A DNA stretch of 64,000 bases from Poseidonocella sp. HB161398 (GTDB taxonomy: Bacteria; Pseudomonadota; Alphaproteobacteria; Rhodobacterales; Rhodobacteraceae). Below the pieces are notes generated by a model that worked only from the letters and a program-made list of their open reading frames with translations, did not search any database and was not told the DNA's origin. The position numbers and the translations under genes are program-made. Below, piece after piece: positions 1-8,155 of this stretch (position 1 is the first letter of the stretch; each line of letters opens with the position of its first letter). Location of the stretch: the NCBI RefSeq assembly GCF_005870025.1, contig NZ_VATA01000005.1, positions 1-64,000 on the forward strand, in the 5' to 3' direction.

Positions 1-106
1 CATCCTGACCACGCTGTCGCTGAACCTCTTGTCGAACTGGATGCGCATCGCCCTCGACCCGACCCAGCGCTGGCGCCTCGAAACCGGAGGAAAGAAGAAT
101 GGCTGA
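1..106 (+). CDS. ABC transporter permease, C-terminal fragment (DppC/OppC type)
   Basis: An open frame enters from the left edge and ends at a TGA at 104-106. It encodes about 34 residues ending LDPTQRWRLETGGKKNG. A hydrophobic stretch followed by a DP..R tail is typical of the end of DppC/OppC inner-membrane permeases. It overlaps the start of the following ATPase gene by 8 bases, as expected for a co-translated transporter operon. Only the tail is visible, so the family call rests mainly on the adjoining gene. The rest of the operon, with the other permease and binding protein, would lie to the left. Confidence 0.6.
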   Translation, partial: ILTTLSLNLLSNWMRIALDPTQRWRLETGGKKNG

Positions 107-1721
107 TCCGCTTCTCGAAGTCCGCAACCTTTCTGTTACCTTCGACACCGCCCGCGGGCCCGTCCATGCGGTCAAGCATGTGAGCTGGACCGTGGACCGC
201 GGCGACGTGCTGGCGATCCTGGGCGAATCCGGCTCGGGCAAGTCGGTCAGCTCCTCGGCCGTGCTCGACCTGATCGACATGCCGCCGGGGCGGATCGACA
301 CCGGCGAGATCCTCTTCGAGGGGAAGAACCTCTTGGAGATGAGCCGGGCCGAGCGCCGCGCCATCAACGGCAAGCGCATCGCCATGATCTTCCAGGATCC
401 GCTGAGCCACCTGAACCCGGTCTATGCCGTCGGCTGGCAGATCGAGGAGACCATGGTCATCCACGGCACGCCGCGCGCCGAGGCCAGGGCCGAGACGCTG
501 CGGCTGCTGGCCAAGGTCGGCATCCCCGATCCGGAGGCGGCCGCCGCAAAATACCCGCACCAGTTCTCGGGCGGGCAGCGGCAGCGGCTGATGATCGCCA
601 TGGCGCTGGCGCTGAAGCCCGACGTGCTGATCGCCGACGAGCCGACCACCGCGCTCGACGTGACGGTGCAGGCGCAGATCCTCGGGCTGCTCGAAGAGCT
701 GCAGAAGGAGACCGGCATGGCGCTGGTCATCATCACCCATGACCTCGGCGTGGTCGCCGAGATCGCGCATCGCGTGGTGGTGATGAACAAGGGCGAGATC
801 GTCGAGAAGGGCACCGCGGCAGAGGTCTACCGCAACCCGCAGCACCCCTATACCAAGCGGCTGATCGCCGCCGCGCCGGGCCAGGGCGAGATCCATCCCG
901 ACGAGCTCGACACCGCGCCGATCCTGTCGCTGCGCCATGTGCGCAAGCAGTACGGCGCCTTCACCGCGCTGCACGGCGTCAGCTTCGACCTGCGCGAGGG
1001 CGAGACCCTGGCCATCGTCGGCGAGTCGGGCTCGGGCAAGTCGACCACCGCGCGGCTGCTCCTGCGGCTGGAGGAGGCCACGGCGGGCGAGGCGCTCTAT
1101 CGCGGGCAGGACCTCTTCACCATGTCGCCGCGCGAGCTCCACGCCATGCGCCGCGACATCCAGATGGTGTTCCAGGACCCGACGCAGAGCCTCAACCCGC
1201 GCATGTCGGTCTACCAGCTGATCGCCGAGGCCTGGGCGATCCATGGCGACATCCTGCCGAAATCGCGCTGGAAGCAGCGGGTGGCCGAACTGCTCTGCGA
1301 GGTCGGGCTGAGCGAGGAGCACATGTACCGCCATCCGCACCAGTTCTCGGGCGGGCAGCGGCAGCGCATCGCCATCGCGCGCGCCCTGGCGCTCGAGCCC
1401 CGGATCATCGTCTGCGACGAGGCGGTCTCGGCGCTCGACGTGCAGGTCCAGGCGCAGGTGATCCAGCTTCTCGACCGGCTGAAGGACGAACATGGCCTAA
1501 GTTATATCTTCATTGCCCATGATCTGCCCGTCGTGCGCGATTTTGCCGACCGCGTGATCGTGATGCAGGGCGGCCGGATTGTGGAACAGGGCGGGGTGCA
1601 CCAGATATTCGAGGCCCCGCGGGAGGACTATACCCGCAATCTGCTGGCGGCCTCGCTCGATCCGGATCCCGAGATCCAGGCGCGCCGCCGCGCTGAAAGA
1701 ATGGCCAAGGAGGTCGCGTGA
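99..1721 (+). CDS. Fused dipeptide/oligopeptide-type ABC transporter ATP-binding protein (DppD-DppF fusion)
   Basis: This 540-residue cytoplasmic ATPase carries two complete nucleotide-binding domains in one chain. The first has Walker A GESGSGKS at residues 42-49, signature FSGGQRQR near 157 and Walker B ending DEPTTALD. The second has Walker A GESGSGKS near 308, signature near 416 and DEAVSALD. Each is followed by the C-terminal oligopeptide/dipeptide tail (HPYTKRL, REDYTRNLL). It would power uptake through the upstream permeases. In many bacteria the two domains are separate DppD and DppF proteins. The ATG at 99 follows GGAGGAAAG. The substrate is unknown; the downstream aldarate genes make a sugar-acid oligomer as plausible as a peptide. 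Confidence 0.93.
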   Translation: MADPLLEVRNLSVTFDTARGPVHAVKHVSWTVDRGDVLAILGESGSGKSVSSSAVLDLIDMPPGRIDTGEILFEGKNLLEMSRAERRAINGKRIAMIFQDPLSHLNPVYAVGWQIEETMVIHGTPRAEARAETLRLLAKVGIPDPEAAAAKYPHQFSGGQRQRLMIAMALALKPDVLIADEPTTALDVTVQAQILGLLEELQKETGMALVIITHDLGVVAEIAHRVVVMNKGEIVEKGTAAEVYRNPQHPYTKRLIAAAPGQGEIHPDELDTAPILSLRHVRKQYGAFTALHGVSFDLREGETLAIVGESGSGKSTTARLLLRLEEATAGEALYRGQDLFTMSPRELHAMRRDIQMVFQDPTQSLNPRMSVYQLIAEAWAIHGDILPKSRWKQRVAELLCEVGLSEEHMYRHPHQFSGGQRQRIAIARALALEPRIIVCDEAVSALDVQVQAQVIQLLDRLKDEHGLSYIFIAHDLPVVRDFADRVIVMQGGRIVEQGGVHQIFEAPREDYTRNLLAASLDPDPEIQARRRAERMAKEVA

Positions 1722-2695
1722 CGATGAAACCCGACGTAATGATGCTCTACCCGCAGCGCCCGAAGGCGATGGCCCAGCTCGAGGCCGCCTACACGCTGCA
1801 CCGCTACGACCTGGCCGCCGACAAGACCGCCTTCCTCGCCGAGCACGGCCCGAAATGCCGCGGGGTGGCCACCAATGGCCACGCGCCGATGAACCGCGAG
1901 ATCCTCGATGCCATGCCGAAGCTGGAGCTGGTCGCCTGCTCCTCGGCCGGGTTCGACGGGTTCGACGTGGCCGAGATGGCGCGGCGGGGGGTGAAGCTGA
2001 CCAATTCCTCGCCCGCGCTCTGCGACGATGTCGCCGATACCGCGATCATGCTGATGCTCGCGGCGCGGCGCGGCATGGTGCAGGGCGATGCCTGGGTGCG
2101 CTCGGGCGACTGGGCGAAGAAGGGGCCGATGCCGCTGATGCACTCCACCTCGGGCAAGGTGCTGGGCATCGCCGGGATGGGCACGATCGGCCAGGCCATC
2201 GCGCGCCGCGGCGAGGCGATGGGGATGGAGGTCCGCTACTGGAACCGCCGTGCGAAGGACGTGCCCTGGGCCCATGTCGCCGATCTGGCCGATCTGGCCT
2301 CCCAGGCCGACACGCTGATCGCCATCGTCGCGGGCGGCGAGGGCACGCGCGGGCTGATCTCGGAACGGGTGATGGAAGCGCTCGGGCCCGAGGGCCTGCT
2401 GGTCAATGTCGCCCGCGGGACGGTGGTCGACGAGGAGGCGATGATCGCCTGCCTGGCGGACGGGCGGCTGGGCCATGCCGCGCTGGATGTCTATGCCTCC
2501 GAGCCCGATCCCGATCCGCGGCTGTCGCAGCTGGAAAACACCACGCTCTATCCGCACCATGCCTCGGGCACGGTCGAGACCCGGGACGCGATGGCCCAGC
2601 TGGTCGTCGACAACCTCGCCGCGCTGCATGCGGGCCGGCCCCTGCTGACCGAAGTCGACCTTTCGGGCTACATGCCCGAGCCGGCCGGGGCATGA
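1718..2695 (+). CDS. D-isomer-specific 2-hydroxyacid dehydrogenase
   Basis: The 325-residue protein is an NAD(P)H-dependent 2-ketoacid reductase of the D-hydroxyacid dehydrogenase superfamily. The dinucleotide-binding motif GMGTIG is at 153-158. The catalytic set is visible as Arg in NVARGT (about 233), Glu in YASEPDP (about 262) and His in YPHHASGT (about 280). The GTG start overlaps the TGA of the ABC ATPase (GTGA), so the two are probably translationally coupled. This links the enzyme to the imported substrate. Glyoxylate/hydroxypyruvate reductase and phenylpyruvate reductase are both possible; the sequence alone does not decide. Confidence 0.88.
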   Translation: MTMKPDVMMLYPQRPKAMAQLEAAYTLHRYDLAADKTAFLAEHGPKCRGVATNGHAPMNREILDAMPKLELVACSSAGFDGFDVAEMARRGVKLTNSSPALCDDVADTAIMLMLAARRGMVQGDAWVRSGDWAKKGPMPLMHSTSGKVLGIAGMGTIGQAIARRGEAMGMEVRYWNRRAKDVPWAHVADLADLASQADTLIAIVAGGEGTRGLISERVMEALGPEGLLVNVARGTVVDEEAMIACLADGRLGHAALDVYASEPDPDPRLSQLENTTLYPHHASGTVETRDAMAQLVVDNLAALHAGRPLLTEVDLSGYMPEPAGA

Positions 2696-2696
2696 C

Positions 2697-3731
2697 ATGC
2701 TGAGGTATTTCGGATGGGCCTACGGCCTGACCGGGCTGGGGCTCCTGCTGGCCTTCTGGCTAGGCTGGAGCTTCTCCGGCACGCTGTCCGGCGCGCTCAG
2801 CTTCCTGATGATCGGCGCGATCCTGGCGATCCTCGAGATCTCGCTGAGCTTCGACAACGCCATCGTCAATGCCAACAAGCTCAAGGACATGGAGCCGGTC
2901 TGGCGCCAGCGCTTCCTGACCTGGGGGATCCTGATCGCGGTCTTCGGCATGCGCATCGTCTTTCCGCTGCTGATCGTGGTGGTCGCGGCCGGGCTCGGCC
3001 CGATCGAGGCGATCCGCCTGGCGGCGACGAAGCCGGCCGAATACGCCGAGATCATCCGCGGCGCGCATCTGTCCATCGCGGCCTTCGGCGGCGCCTTCCT
3101 GATGATGGTGGCGCTGAGCTACTTCATCGATGACGGCAAGGAGGTCGACTGGATCTCGGGCTGCGAACGCGCGCTGCGCCGCTGCGGCTCGGTCCGGGGC
3201 GCCGAGATCGCGCTGGTCCTGGCGCTGATGGCGATCTTCTCGACGGTGCTGCCCGAGAGCTCGCAGGACGAGTTCCTCTTTGCCGGGGTGACCGGGCTGC
3301 TGGCCTTCCTGGGCGTCGACATGCTGGGCCATCTGCTCGACCGGCCGGGCGCCGCCGGGGCGGTGGCCAAGGGCGGCTTCGGCGCCTTCATGTATCTCGA
3401 GGTGCTCGATGCCAGCTTCAGCTTCGACGGGGTGATCGGCGCCTTCGCGCTGACCCAGAACCTGTTCCTGATCGCCATCGGCCTGGGCATCGGCGCGCTC
3501 TATGTCCGCTCGATGACCATCATGCTGGTGGAGAAGCAGACCCTGGCCGAGTTCCGCTACCTGGAGCATGGCGCCTTCTGGTCGATCCTGGTGCTGTCGG
3601 TGATCATGTTCGCGCAGACGCTGGTCCATATCCCCGAGCTCGTCACCGGGCTGCTGGGCGCCACCTTCATCGGGCTGGCCATGATCTCGTCGCTGCGGCA
3701 CCGGCGGCTCGAACGCGAGGCAGCCGAGTAG
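2697..3731 (+). CDS. DUF475 integral membrane protein (TerC-like)
   Basis: This 344-residue multispanning membrane protein has around eight hydrophobic segments. Acidic motifs sit inside them, such as EISLSFDNAIVNANK near residue 48 and the repeat-like LDASFSFDGVIGAF near 235. The paired SFDN/SFDG motifs mark the DUF475/TerC superfamily, whose members are linked to metal-ion export or tolerance. No precise function is known for this branch. The ATG lies 1 base after the stop of the dehydrogenase gene, so it is in the same transcription unit. Two hairpins follow it, so it is probably the last gene of that unit. Confidence 0.85.
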   Translation: MLRYFGWAYGLTGLGLLLAFWLGWSFSGTLSGALSFLMIGAILAILEISLSFDNAIVNANKLKDMEPVWRQRFLTWGILIAVFGMRIVFPLLIVVVAAGLGPIEAIRLAATKPAEYAEIIRGAHLSIAAFGGAFLMMVALSYFIDDGKEVDWISGCERALRRCGSVRGAEIALVLALMAIFSTVLPESSQDEFLFAGVTGLLAFLGVDMLGHLLDRPGAAGAVAKGGFGAFMYLEVLDASFSFDGVIGAFALTQNLFLIAIGLGIGALYVRSMTIMLVEKQTLAEFRYLEHGAFWSILVLSVIMFAQTLVHIPELVTGLLGATFIGLAMISSLRHRRLEREAAE

Positions 3732-3755
3732 CCGCCCCGCCGCATCGTCAACCGG

Positions 3756-3806
3756 TCCGCGGCACTGCCGCGGATCACTGCCCGGCCGCCCTGTAGCGGC
3801 GGCCGG
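3756..3806 (+). terminator. Tandem hairpins after the DUF475 gene
   Basis: Two GC-rich inverted repeats lie in the 138-base gap. One has arms TCCGCGG/CCGCGGA with a 5-base loop (3756-3774). The other has arms CCGGCCGCC/GGCGGCCGG with a 7-base loop (3782-3806). No clear T-run follows, so termination or mRNA 3' protection are both possible. Confidence 0.4.
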
Positions 3807-3869
3807 AACGGTCCCTTCGCGCCTGTGCGCGGGAAAGGGGCCGATACCGCCACCGAGGAGGACAGGCAC

Positions 3870-5033
3870 ATGACACGGGCGGAACGCATCGCCGTCACCA
3901 AGTTCGACAGGATCACCGGGCTGAGGCTCAGCCACGTGGTCCAGCCCATCGCCAAGCCGGTCTCCGACGCCAAGGTCGCGACCGGGCGGCAGACGCCGCT
4001 GGCCGGGGTCGACCTGCTGATCGTCGAGATCGTCTCGGATCAGGGGATCACGGGCATGGGCTTCTCCTACACGCTGCGCGCAGGGGGCACCGCGCTCCTG
4101 GCGCTGGCGCGCGAGATCGGGCCGCTGCTGCTCGACGAGGACCCCAACCGCATCTCCTGGCTGTGGGAGAAGCTCGCCTGGCGCACCAACTCGCTGGGCG
4201 AGGGCGGGGCGGCCGCGCAGTGCATCGCTGCCTTCGACGCGGCGCTGTGGGACCTCAAGGCCAAGCGCGCGGGCCTGCCGCTGGCGCATCTGCTCGGCGC
4301 CCATCGCGAGGCGGTGCCGGTCTACAACACCTCGGGCCAGTACCTGCAGGCGACCATCCCCGAGATGCGCGACGGCGCCGAGGCGGCCATCGCCCGCGGC
4401 ATCGGCGGCATCAAGATGAAGGTCGGCCAGCCCGACCGCGCCGAGGACATGCGCCGGATCGCGGCGCTGCGCGAGGTGACCGGCGGCCGCGTGGCGCTGA
4501 TGGTCGATGCCAACCAGCAATGGAGCCGGCCGCAGGCGGCCAGCTTCTGCCGCGAGATCGACGACCTGGGCCTGGCCTTCATCGAGGAGCCGCTGGCCGC
4601 GCGCGACCACGAGGGCCATGGCGCGCTGGCCGCGACGCTGGCGACGCCGGTCGCCACCGGCGAGATGCTGACCTCGGTCGCCGAGCACCGCCAGCTGATC
4701 CGCGCGGGCGGCTGCGGCTTCACCCAGGTCGACGCGCCGCGGATCGGCGGGATCACCCCCTTCCTGAAGGTGATGGCCCTGGCCGAGGAGGCCCGCATCG
4801 GCCTTGCCCCGCATTTCGTGATGGAGCAGCACATCCACCTGGCCGCCGCCTATTCCGGCGAGGTCTGGGTGGAGCATTTCGACTGGTTCGAGCCGCTCTT
4901 CGAGGAGCGACTGGCCATCGCCGAGGGCTGCATCCACATCCCCGACGCGCCGGGCTTCGGCCTGACGCTCTCGGGCGCGGCCCGCGCCGCGACCAAGGAC
5001 ACCCATGTGATCGGCTCCATGCCGGGGCTCTGA
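3870..5033 (+). CDS. Enolase-superfamily (mandelate racemase/galactarate dehydratase-type) enzyme
   Basis: The 387-residue protein has the mandelate-racemase subgroup layout. The KxK base motif is GIKMKVG (Lys about 182 and 184). Metal ligands are Asp in MVDANQ (about 213), Glu in FIEEPL (about 238) and Glu in ATGEML (about 264). A catalytic His is in APHF (about 314) with its partner Asp in VDAPRIGG. Such enzymes dehydrate or epimerise acid sugars. The next gene is a 5-dehydro-4-deoxyglucarate dehydratase, so dehydration of galactarate, glucarate or talarate is the likely role. The start at 3870 is chosen for the GAGGAGGAC ribosome site just upstream; an in-frame ATG at 3825 lacks one. Confidence 0.85.
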   Translation: MTRAERIAVTKFDRITGLRLSHVVQPIAKPVSDAKVATGRQTPLAGVDLLIVEIVSDQGITGMGFSYTLRAGGTALLALAREIGPLLLDEDPNRISWLWEKLAWRTNSLGEGGAAAQCIAAFDAALWDLKAKRAGLPLAHLLGAHREAVPVYNTSGQYLQATIPEMRDGAEAAIARGIGGIKMKVGQPDRAEDMRRIAALREVTGGRVALMVDANQQWSRPQAASFCREIDDLGLAFIEEPLAARDHEGHGALAATLATPVATGEMLTSVAEHRQLIRAGGCGFTQVDAPRIGGITPFLKVMALAEEARIGLAPHFVMEQHIHLAAAYSGEVWVEHFDWFEPLFEERLAIAEGCIHIPDAPGFGLTLSGAARAATKDTHVIGSMPGL

Positions 5034-5047
5034 GAGGGAGAGAGACC

Positions 5048-5971
5048 ATGCTCGACACACGTCCCATGCTCGAGAACGACGACCTGAAGGCGCGGATCCG
5101 GACCGGGCTGCTGTCCTTTCCGGTGACGCCCTTCGACGAGAACGACAATTTCGCGGCAGGCCCGTTCCGCGCGCATCTGGAATGGCTCTCGGGCCATCCC
5201 TGCGCCGGGCTGATCGTCGCCGGCGGCACGGGCGAGCTGTTCTCGCTGACGCCCACGGAGGTGGTCGAGGTCGTGCGCACCGCCAAGGAGGCCTATCCCG
5301 ACGAGCCGATCATCGCGGGCTGCGGCTACGGCACCAAGATGGCCTGCGAAATGGCGCAGGCGATCGAGGCGGCGGGCGGCGACGGCATCCTGCTGCTGCC
5401 GCACTACCTGATCGGCGCCCCGGCCGACGGGATCGAGGCGCGCATCGACGCGGTCTGCAAGTCCACGCAGATGGGCGTCATCGTCTACAACCGCGGCCAG
5501 GCGCGGGTCACCGCCGAGGCGCTGGAGCGGCTGGCGGAGGCCAACCCGAACCTGATCGGCTTCAAGGACGGCACCGGCGACATCGACACGGTGCGCCGCG
5601 TGACCCTGACCATGGGCGACCGGCTGAGCTATATCGGCGGGATGCCGACGCACGAGCTTTTCGCCCAGGCCTATCGCGGGGCGGGGATGCCGACCTATTC
5701 CTCGGCCGTCTTCAACTTCGTCCCGGGGATCGCGACCGAGTTCCACCAGGCCTTCACCCGGGGCGATGACGCGACCTGCGAGCGGCTGCTGAAGGAGTTC
5801 TACTATCCCTTCGCGAAGATCCGCGACCGCAAGACCGGCTATGCCGTCTCGGCGATCAAGGCCGGGGTCCGCCTGCGCGGCTTCGAGGCCGGGCCGGTGC
5901 GCGCGCCGCTGACCGACCTGACCGGCGAGGAGATGGAGCTGATGCAGGACCTGATCCGCGGCCGCTCCTGA
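5048..5971 (+). CDS. kdgD: 5-dehydro-4-deoxyglucarate dehydratase
   Basis: This 307-residue member of the DHDPS/NAL aldolase family converts 5-dehydro-4-deoxy-D-glucarate to alpha-ketoglutarate semialdehyde with loss of water and CO2. The Schiff-base lysine is in GFKDGTGD (about 173) and the conserved tyrosine in VIVYNRGQ (about 147). The family signature GTGELFSL follows the glycine-rich loop. The ATG follows GAGAGGGAGAGACC and sits 14 bases after the preceding acid-sugar dehydratase. The pair therefore forms an aldarate catabolic module. The semialdehyde dehydrogenase that should follow is not in this window. Confidence 0.92.
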   Translation: MLDTRPMLENDDLKARIRTGLLSFPVTPFDENDNFAAGPFRAHLEWLSGHPCAGLIVAGGTGELFSLTPTEVVEVVRTAKEAYPDEPIIAGCGYGTKMACEMAQAIEAAGGDGILLLPHYLIGAPADGIEARIDAVCKSTQMGVIVYNRGQARVTAEALERLAEANPNLIGFKDGTGDIDTVRRVTLTMGDRLSYIGGMPTHELFAQAYRGAGMPTYSSAVFNFVPGIATEFHQAFTRGDDATCERLLKEFYYPFAKIRDRKTGYAVSAIKAGVRLRGFEAGPVRAPLTDLTGEEMELMQDLIRGRS

Positions 5972-5990
5972 TCCCGCCCGACCGGACCTG

Positions 5991-6025
5991 GCGGCCTCCC
6001 GGATCCCGGGGGGCCGCTTCCTCTT
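5991..6025 (+). terminator. Hairpin terminator after kdgD
   Basis: Arms GCGGCCTCCCGG (5991-6002) and CCGGGGGGCCGC (6006-6017) pair over 12 bases with one G-U wobble and a 3-base loop. A pyrimidine run TTCCTCTT follows. This looks like an intrinsic terminator separating kdgD from the next gene. Confidence 0.6.
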
Positions 6026-6054
6026 GCCGACCTGCCGAAACGGATGCTGTAACG

Positions 6055-6987
6055 ATGCCCAAGGTTGCCCTGCTCGAATATTTCCCGCCAGAAATCCGCC
6101 CGAAGCTCGCCGGCCTTGCCGGGGAGGACATGGAGCTGGTCTTCTGCGCCTCCAATGACGATGCCGACCGGGCCGCTGCGCTGGCGGGGGCGGAATACGC
6201 GCTGGTGCGCGCGGTGAAGATGCCCGCGGCCCTGCTCGATGCCGGGCCGGACCTGAAGATGATCCACCAATGGGGCACCGGCACAGACGGCATCCCGATC
6301 GCCGAGGCCAGGGCGCGGGGGCTTGCCATCGCCCGCTCGCCGGGGATCAACGCGCCCTCGGTGGCCGATCTGGCGCTGGCGCTGATGCTGGCCTGCCTGC
6401 GCCGGGTCTGCGTGGCGGACCGGCTGATCCGCGACGGCGCCTGGGCGGAGCCGGACCTCTACGAAACCGGGCGCGACCTGACCGGCGCGACGGTCGGGCT
6501 GGTCGGCTACGGCGCCATCGCGAAGGAGGTGGAGAAGCGGCTGGCGGGCTTCGATTGCGAGGTGCTGCATTCGCGCGCCTCGGGCGGGCCCGGCGCGACG
6601 CCCTTCGAGGAGATGCTGCCGCGGGTCGACATCCTCAGCCTGCACGCCCCCTCGACGCCCGCGACGCGGCACCTGCTGAATGCGCAGACCCTCGCGCGGA
6701 TGAAGCCCGGCGCCGTCATCGTCAATACCGCCCGCGGCGACCTGATCGACGAGGCGGCCCTGGCCGCGGCGCTGGCCTCGGGGCAGATCGGGGCGGCGGG
6801 GCTCGACGCGTTCGACCCCGAGCCGCTGCCGCCCGGCGCGCCGATCCGCAGCGCGCCCAACACCGTCTTCACCGCCCATGCAGGCGGGCGGACGCGGGAC
6901 AATTTCGCCCGCATCGTGCGCCACTGGGCGGGCAATATCCGCGCCCATGCCGCGGGCGAGGCGATCGACCCGGCCTGCCTGGTCTGA
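6055..6987 (+). CDS. D-isomer-specific 2-hydroxyacid dehydrogenase (second)
   Basis: The 310-residue cytoplasmic reductase belongs to the same superfamily as the gene at 1718 but is clearly divergent from it. The nucleotide-binding motif GYGAIA is near residue 150. The catalytic Arg is in NTARGDLIDE, the Glu in FDPEPLPPG and the His in FTAHAGGRT. Its ATG lies downstream of a probable terminator, so it may have its own promoter. It ends at a convergent junction. Its position beside the aldarate genes suggests reduction of a keto-acid such as tartronate semialdehyde or hydroxypyruvate, but this is inference. Confidence 0.87.
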   Translation: MPKVALLEYFPPEIRPKLAGLAGEDMELVFCASNDDADRAAALAGAEYALVRAVKMPAALLDAGPDLKMIHQWGTGTDGIPIAEARARGLAIARSPGINAPSVADLALALMLACLRRVCVADRLIRDGAWAEPDLYETGRDLTGATVGLVGYGAIAKEVEKRLAGFDCEVLHSRASGGPGATPFEEMLPRVDILSLHAPSTPATRHLLNAQTLARMKPGAVIVNTARGDLIDEAALAAALASGQIGAAGLDAFDPEPLPPGAPIRSAPNTVFTAHAGGRTRDNFARIVRHWAGNIRAHAAGEAIDPACLV

Positions 6988-7001
6988 GATAAGGGCGGCC
7001 G

Positions 7002-7031
7002 CCGGCAGGCCCGGGAGCGGGGACCTGCCGG
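7002..7031. terminator. Convergent-junction hairpin
   Basis: Inverted arms CCGGCAGG (7002-7009) and CCTGCCGG (7024-7031) lie between two convergent genes. The position fits a bidirectional terminator, although no T-run is present. Confidence 0.4.
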
Positions 7032-7047
7032 GGACGCGGGCGCAGCC

Positions 7048-7623
7048 TCAGGCCTGGTACTGCGGCGCGCCCAGCGTCAGCATCAGCCGGTTGGCCCAGG
7101 CGAACATGGCGACCGCATTGGCGATGTCCATGATCTCTTCGGCGGTCATGCCTTCGGCCTTCAGCGCGTCGACATGGGCCTGCCCGGCGGTCGGCGGCGT
7201 CGCGGCCAGCGCGGTGGCGAAATCGGCGATGGCGCGCAGCCGGTCCGGCAGCTCCATGTCGAGCCCGGTATCGAGGAAGGCCTGCATGGTGGGCCGGTCC
7301 TTGGCATAGCGCGAATAGAGCCGGGCATGCACCGAGGCGCAGAAGACGCAGCCGTTCAGCATGCTTTCCGCGGTGGCGGCGAATTCCTTCTCGGCGCGCG
7401 GCGCGCCTTCCTCGGAATACATGATCGCGTTGAACAGCCGCGAGCGCGCCAGCAGCGCCGCCGGGTCGCGCACCAGCGTCAGGTAGTATTCATGCGTCTT
7501 GGCGACCGGGTCGGATTCCTCGAGCACCGCGATCTGCTCCTCCGAGCAGTCCTCCAGCACCATCGGATCGCTCCAGGATTTCCATTCCAGCATCTTCATC
7601 GTGAAGGGGATGGCCTCTGCCAT
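7048..7623 (-). CDS. AhpD-like alkylhydroperoxidase/CMD-domain protein (Avi_7169-type)
   Basis: The 191-residue protein has the AhpD-type redox motif CVFCASVH (CxxCxxxH) in its central helix region near residue 92. This is the signature of carboxymuconolactone decarboxylase/alkylhydroperoxidase-fold proteins that reduce peroxides or handle thiol chemistry. The paired arrangement with the next gene, beside an ABC importer, matches the Avi_7169/Avi_7170 pair as I recall it. Those families are defined by co-occurrence and have no proven reaction. It is the last gene of a nine-gene minus-strand operon and may detoxify peroxide made by the monooxygenase at the operon head. Confidence 0.8.
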   Translation of the reverse strand: MAEAIPFTMKMLEWKSWSDPMVLEDCSEEQIAVLEESDPVAKTHEYYLTLVRDPAALLARSRLFNAIMYSEEGAPRAEKEFAATAESMLNGCVFCASVHARLYSRYAKDRPTMQAFLDTGLDMELPDRLRAIADFATALAATPPTAGQAHVDALKAEGMTAEEIMDIANAVAMFAWANRLMLTLGAPQYQA

Positions 7624-7626
7624 GGC

Positions 7627-8106
7627 TCAGGCTCCGAGCAGGCGCAGCATATGGGCGGCGCGCAGTTGGTGGGAGAGATAGGCGGCCAGCTGCGAGACGG
7701 CGATGACGCCATCCTCGCTGACGCCCGCGGCGCGCAGTTCGTCGAGCTTCGCGGTCGAGCTGTCGGCCGGCGCGAAGGTCAGCATCTTCGCATGCGCCAT
7801 CAGCGCGGCCAGGCGCGGGTCTTCGGCATTGCCGCCGGTCGCGGCGGCGATCTCGGCCTCGCTGGCCCCGGCCGCCGCGGCGGTTCCGGAATAGAGCGCC
7901 ACGGCTCCGGCATCCGCGTGCCAGGCGGCGACGGCCAGCGCGACCAGGTGCTTCTCGGCCATGCCAAGATGCGGCGAGGATCCCTCGCCCAGCAGGGCCT
8001 CCTGCGAGGCCTCCATCGCGGCGGCGACAGCCGGGCGGGCGGCCGCAATCTCCGCTCCCGCGCCGCCGGTCAGGCGGGCGAGCGTGTCCTTGGGTTCGTC
8101 AAGCAT
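7627..8106 (-). CDS. CMD-domain protein (Avi_7170-type)
   Basis: The 159-residue helical protein resembles the carboxymuconolactone decarboxylase fold but has no cysteine pair. A catalytic AhpD-type redox centre is therefore absent. It may be a structural or ligand-handling partner of the next protein, whose start lies 3 bases past this gene's stop. The start MLDEPKD at 8106 is preceded by GAGAGGACATC on the coding strand. Longer in-frame extension upstream would run into the LivF gene and looks non-coding. Confidence 0.75.
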   Translation of the reverse strand: MLDEPKDTLARLTGGAGAEIAAARPAVAAAMEASQEALLGEGSSPHLGMAEKHLVALAVAAWHADAGAVALYSGTAAAAGASEAEIAAATGGNAEDPRLAALMAHAKMLTFAPADSSTAKLDELRAAGVSEDGVIAVSQLAAYLSHQLRAAHMLRLLGA

Positions 8107-8155
8107 GATGTCCTCTCGGGATTGTCTCGGGGACGGCACGCGCCGTCCCCCGGTC

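Noticed and set aside
2760-5060. A 766-codon minus-strand frame under the DUF475 and dehydratase genes
   Set aside because: Shadow of conserved plus-strand genes; no motif or ribosome site.
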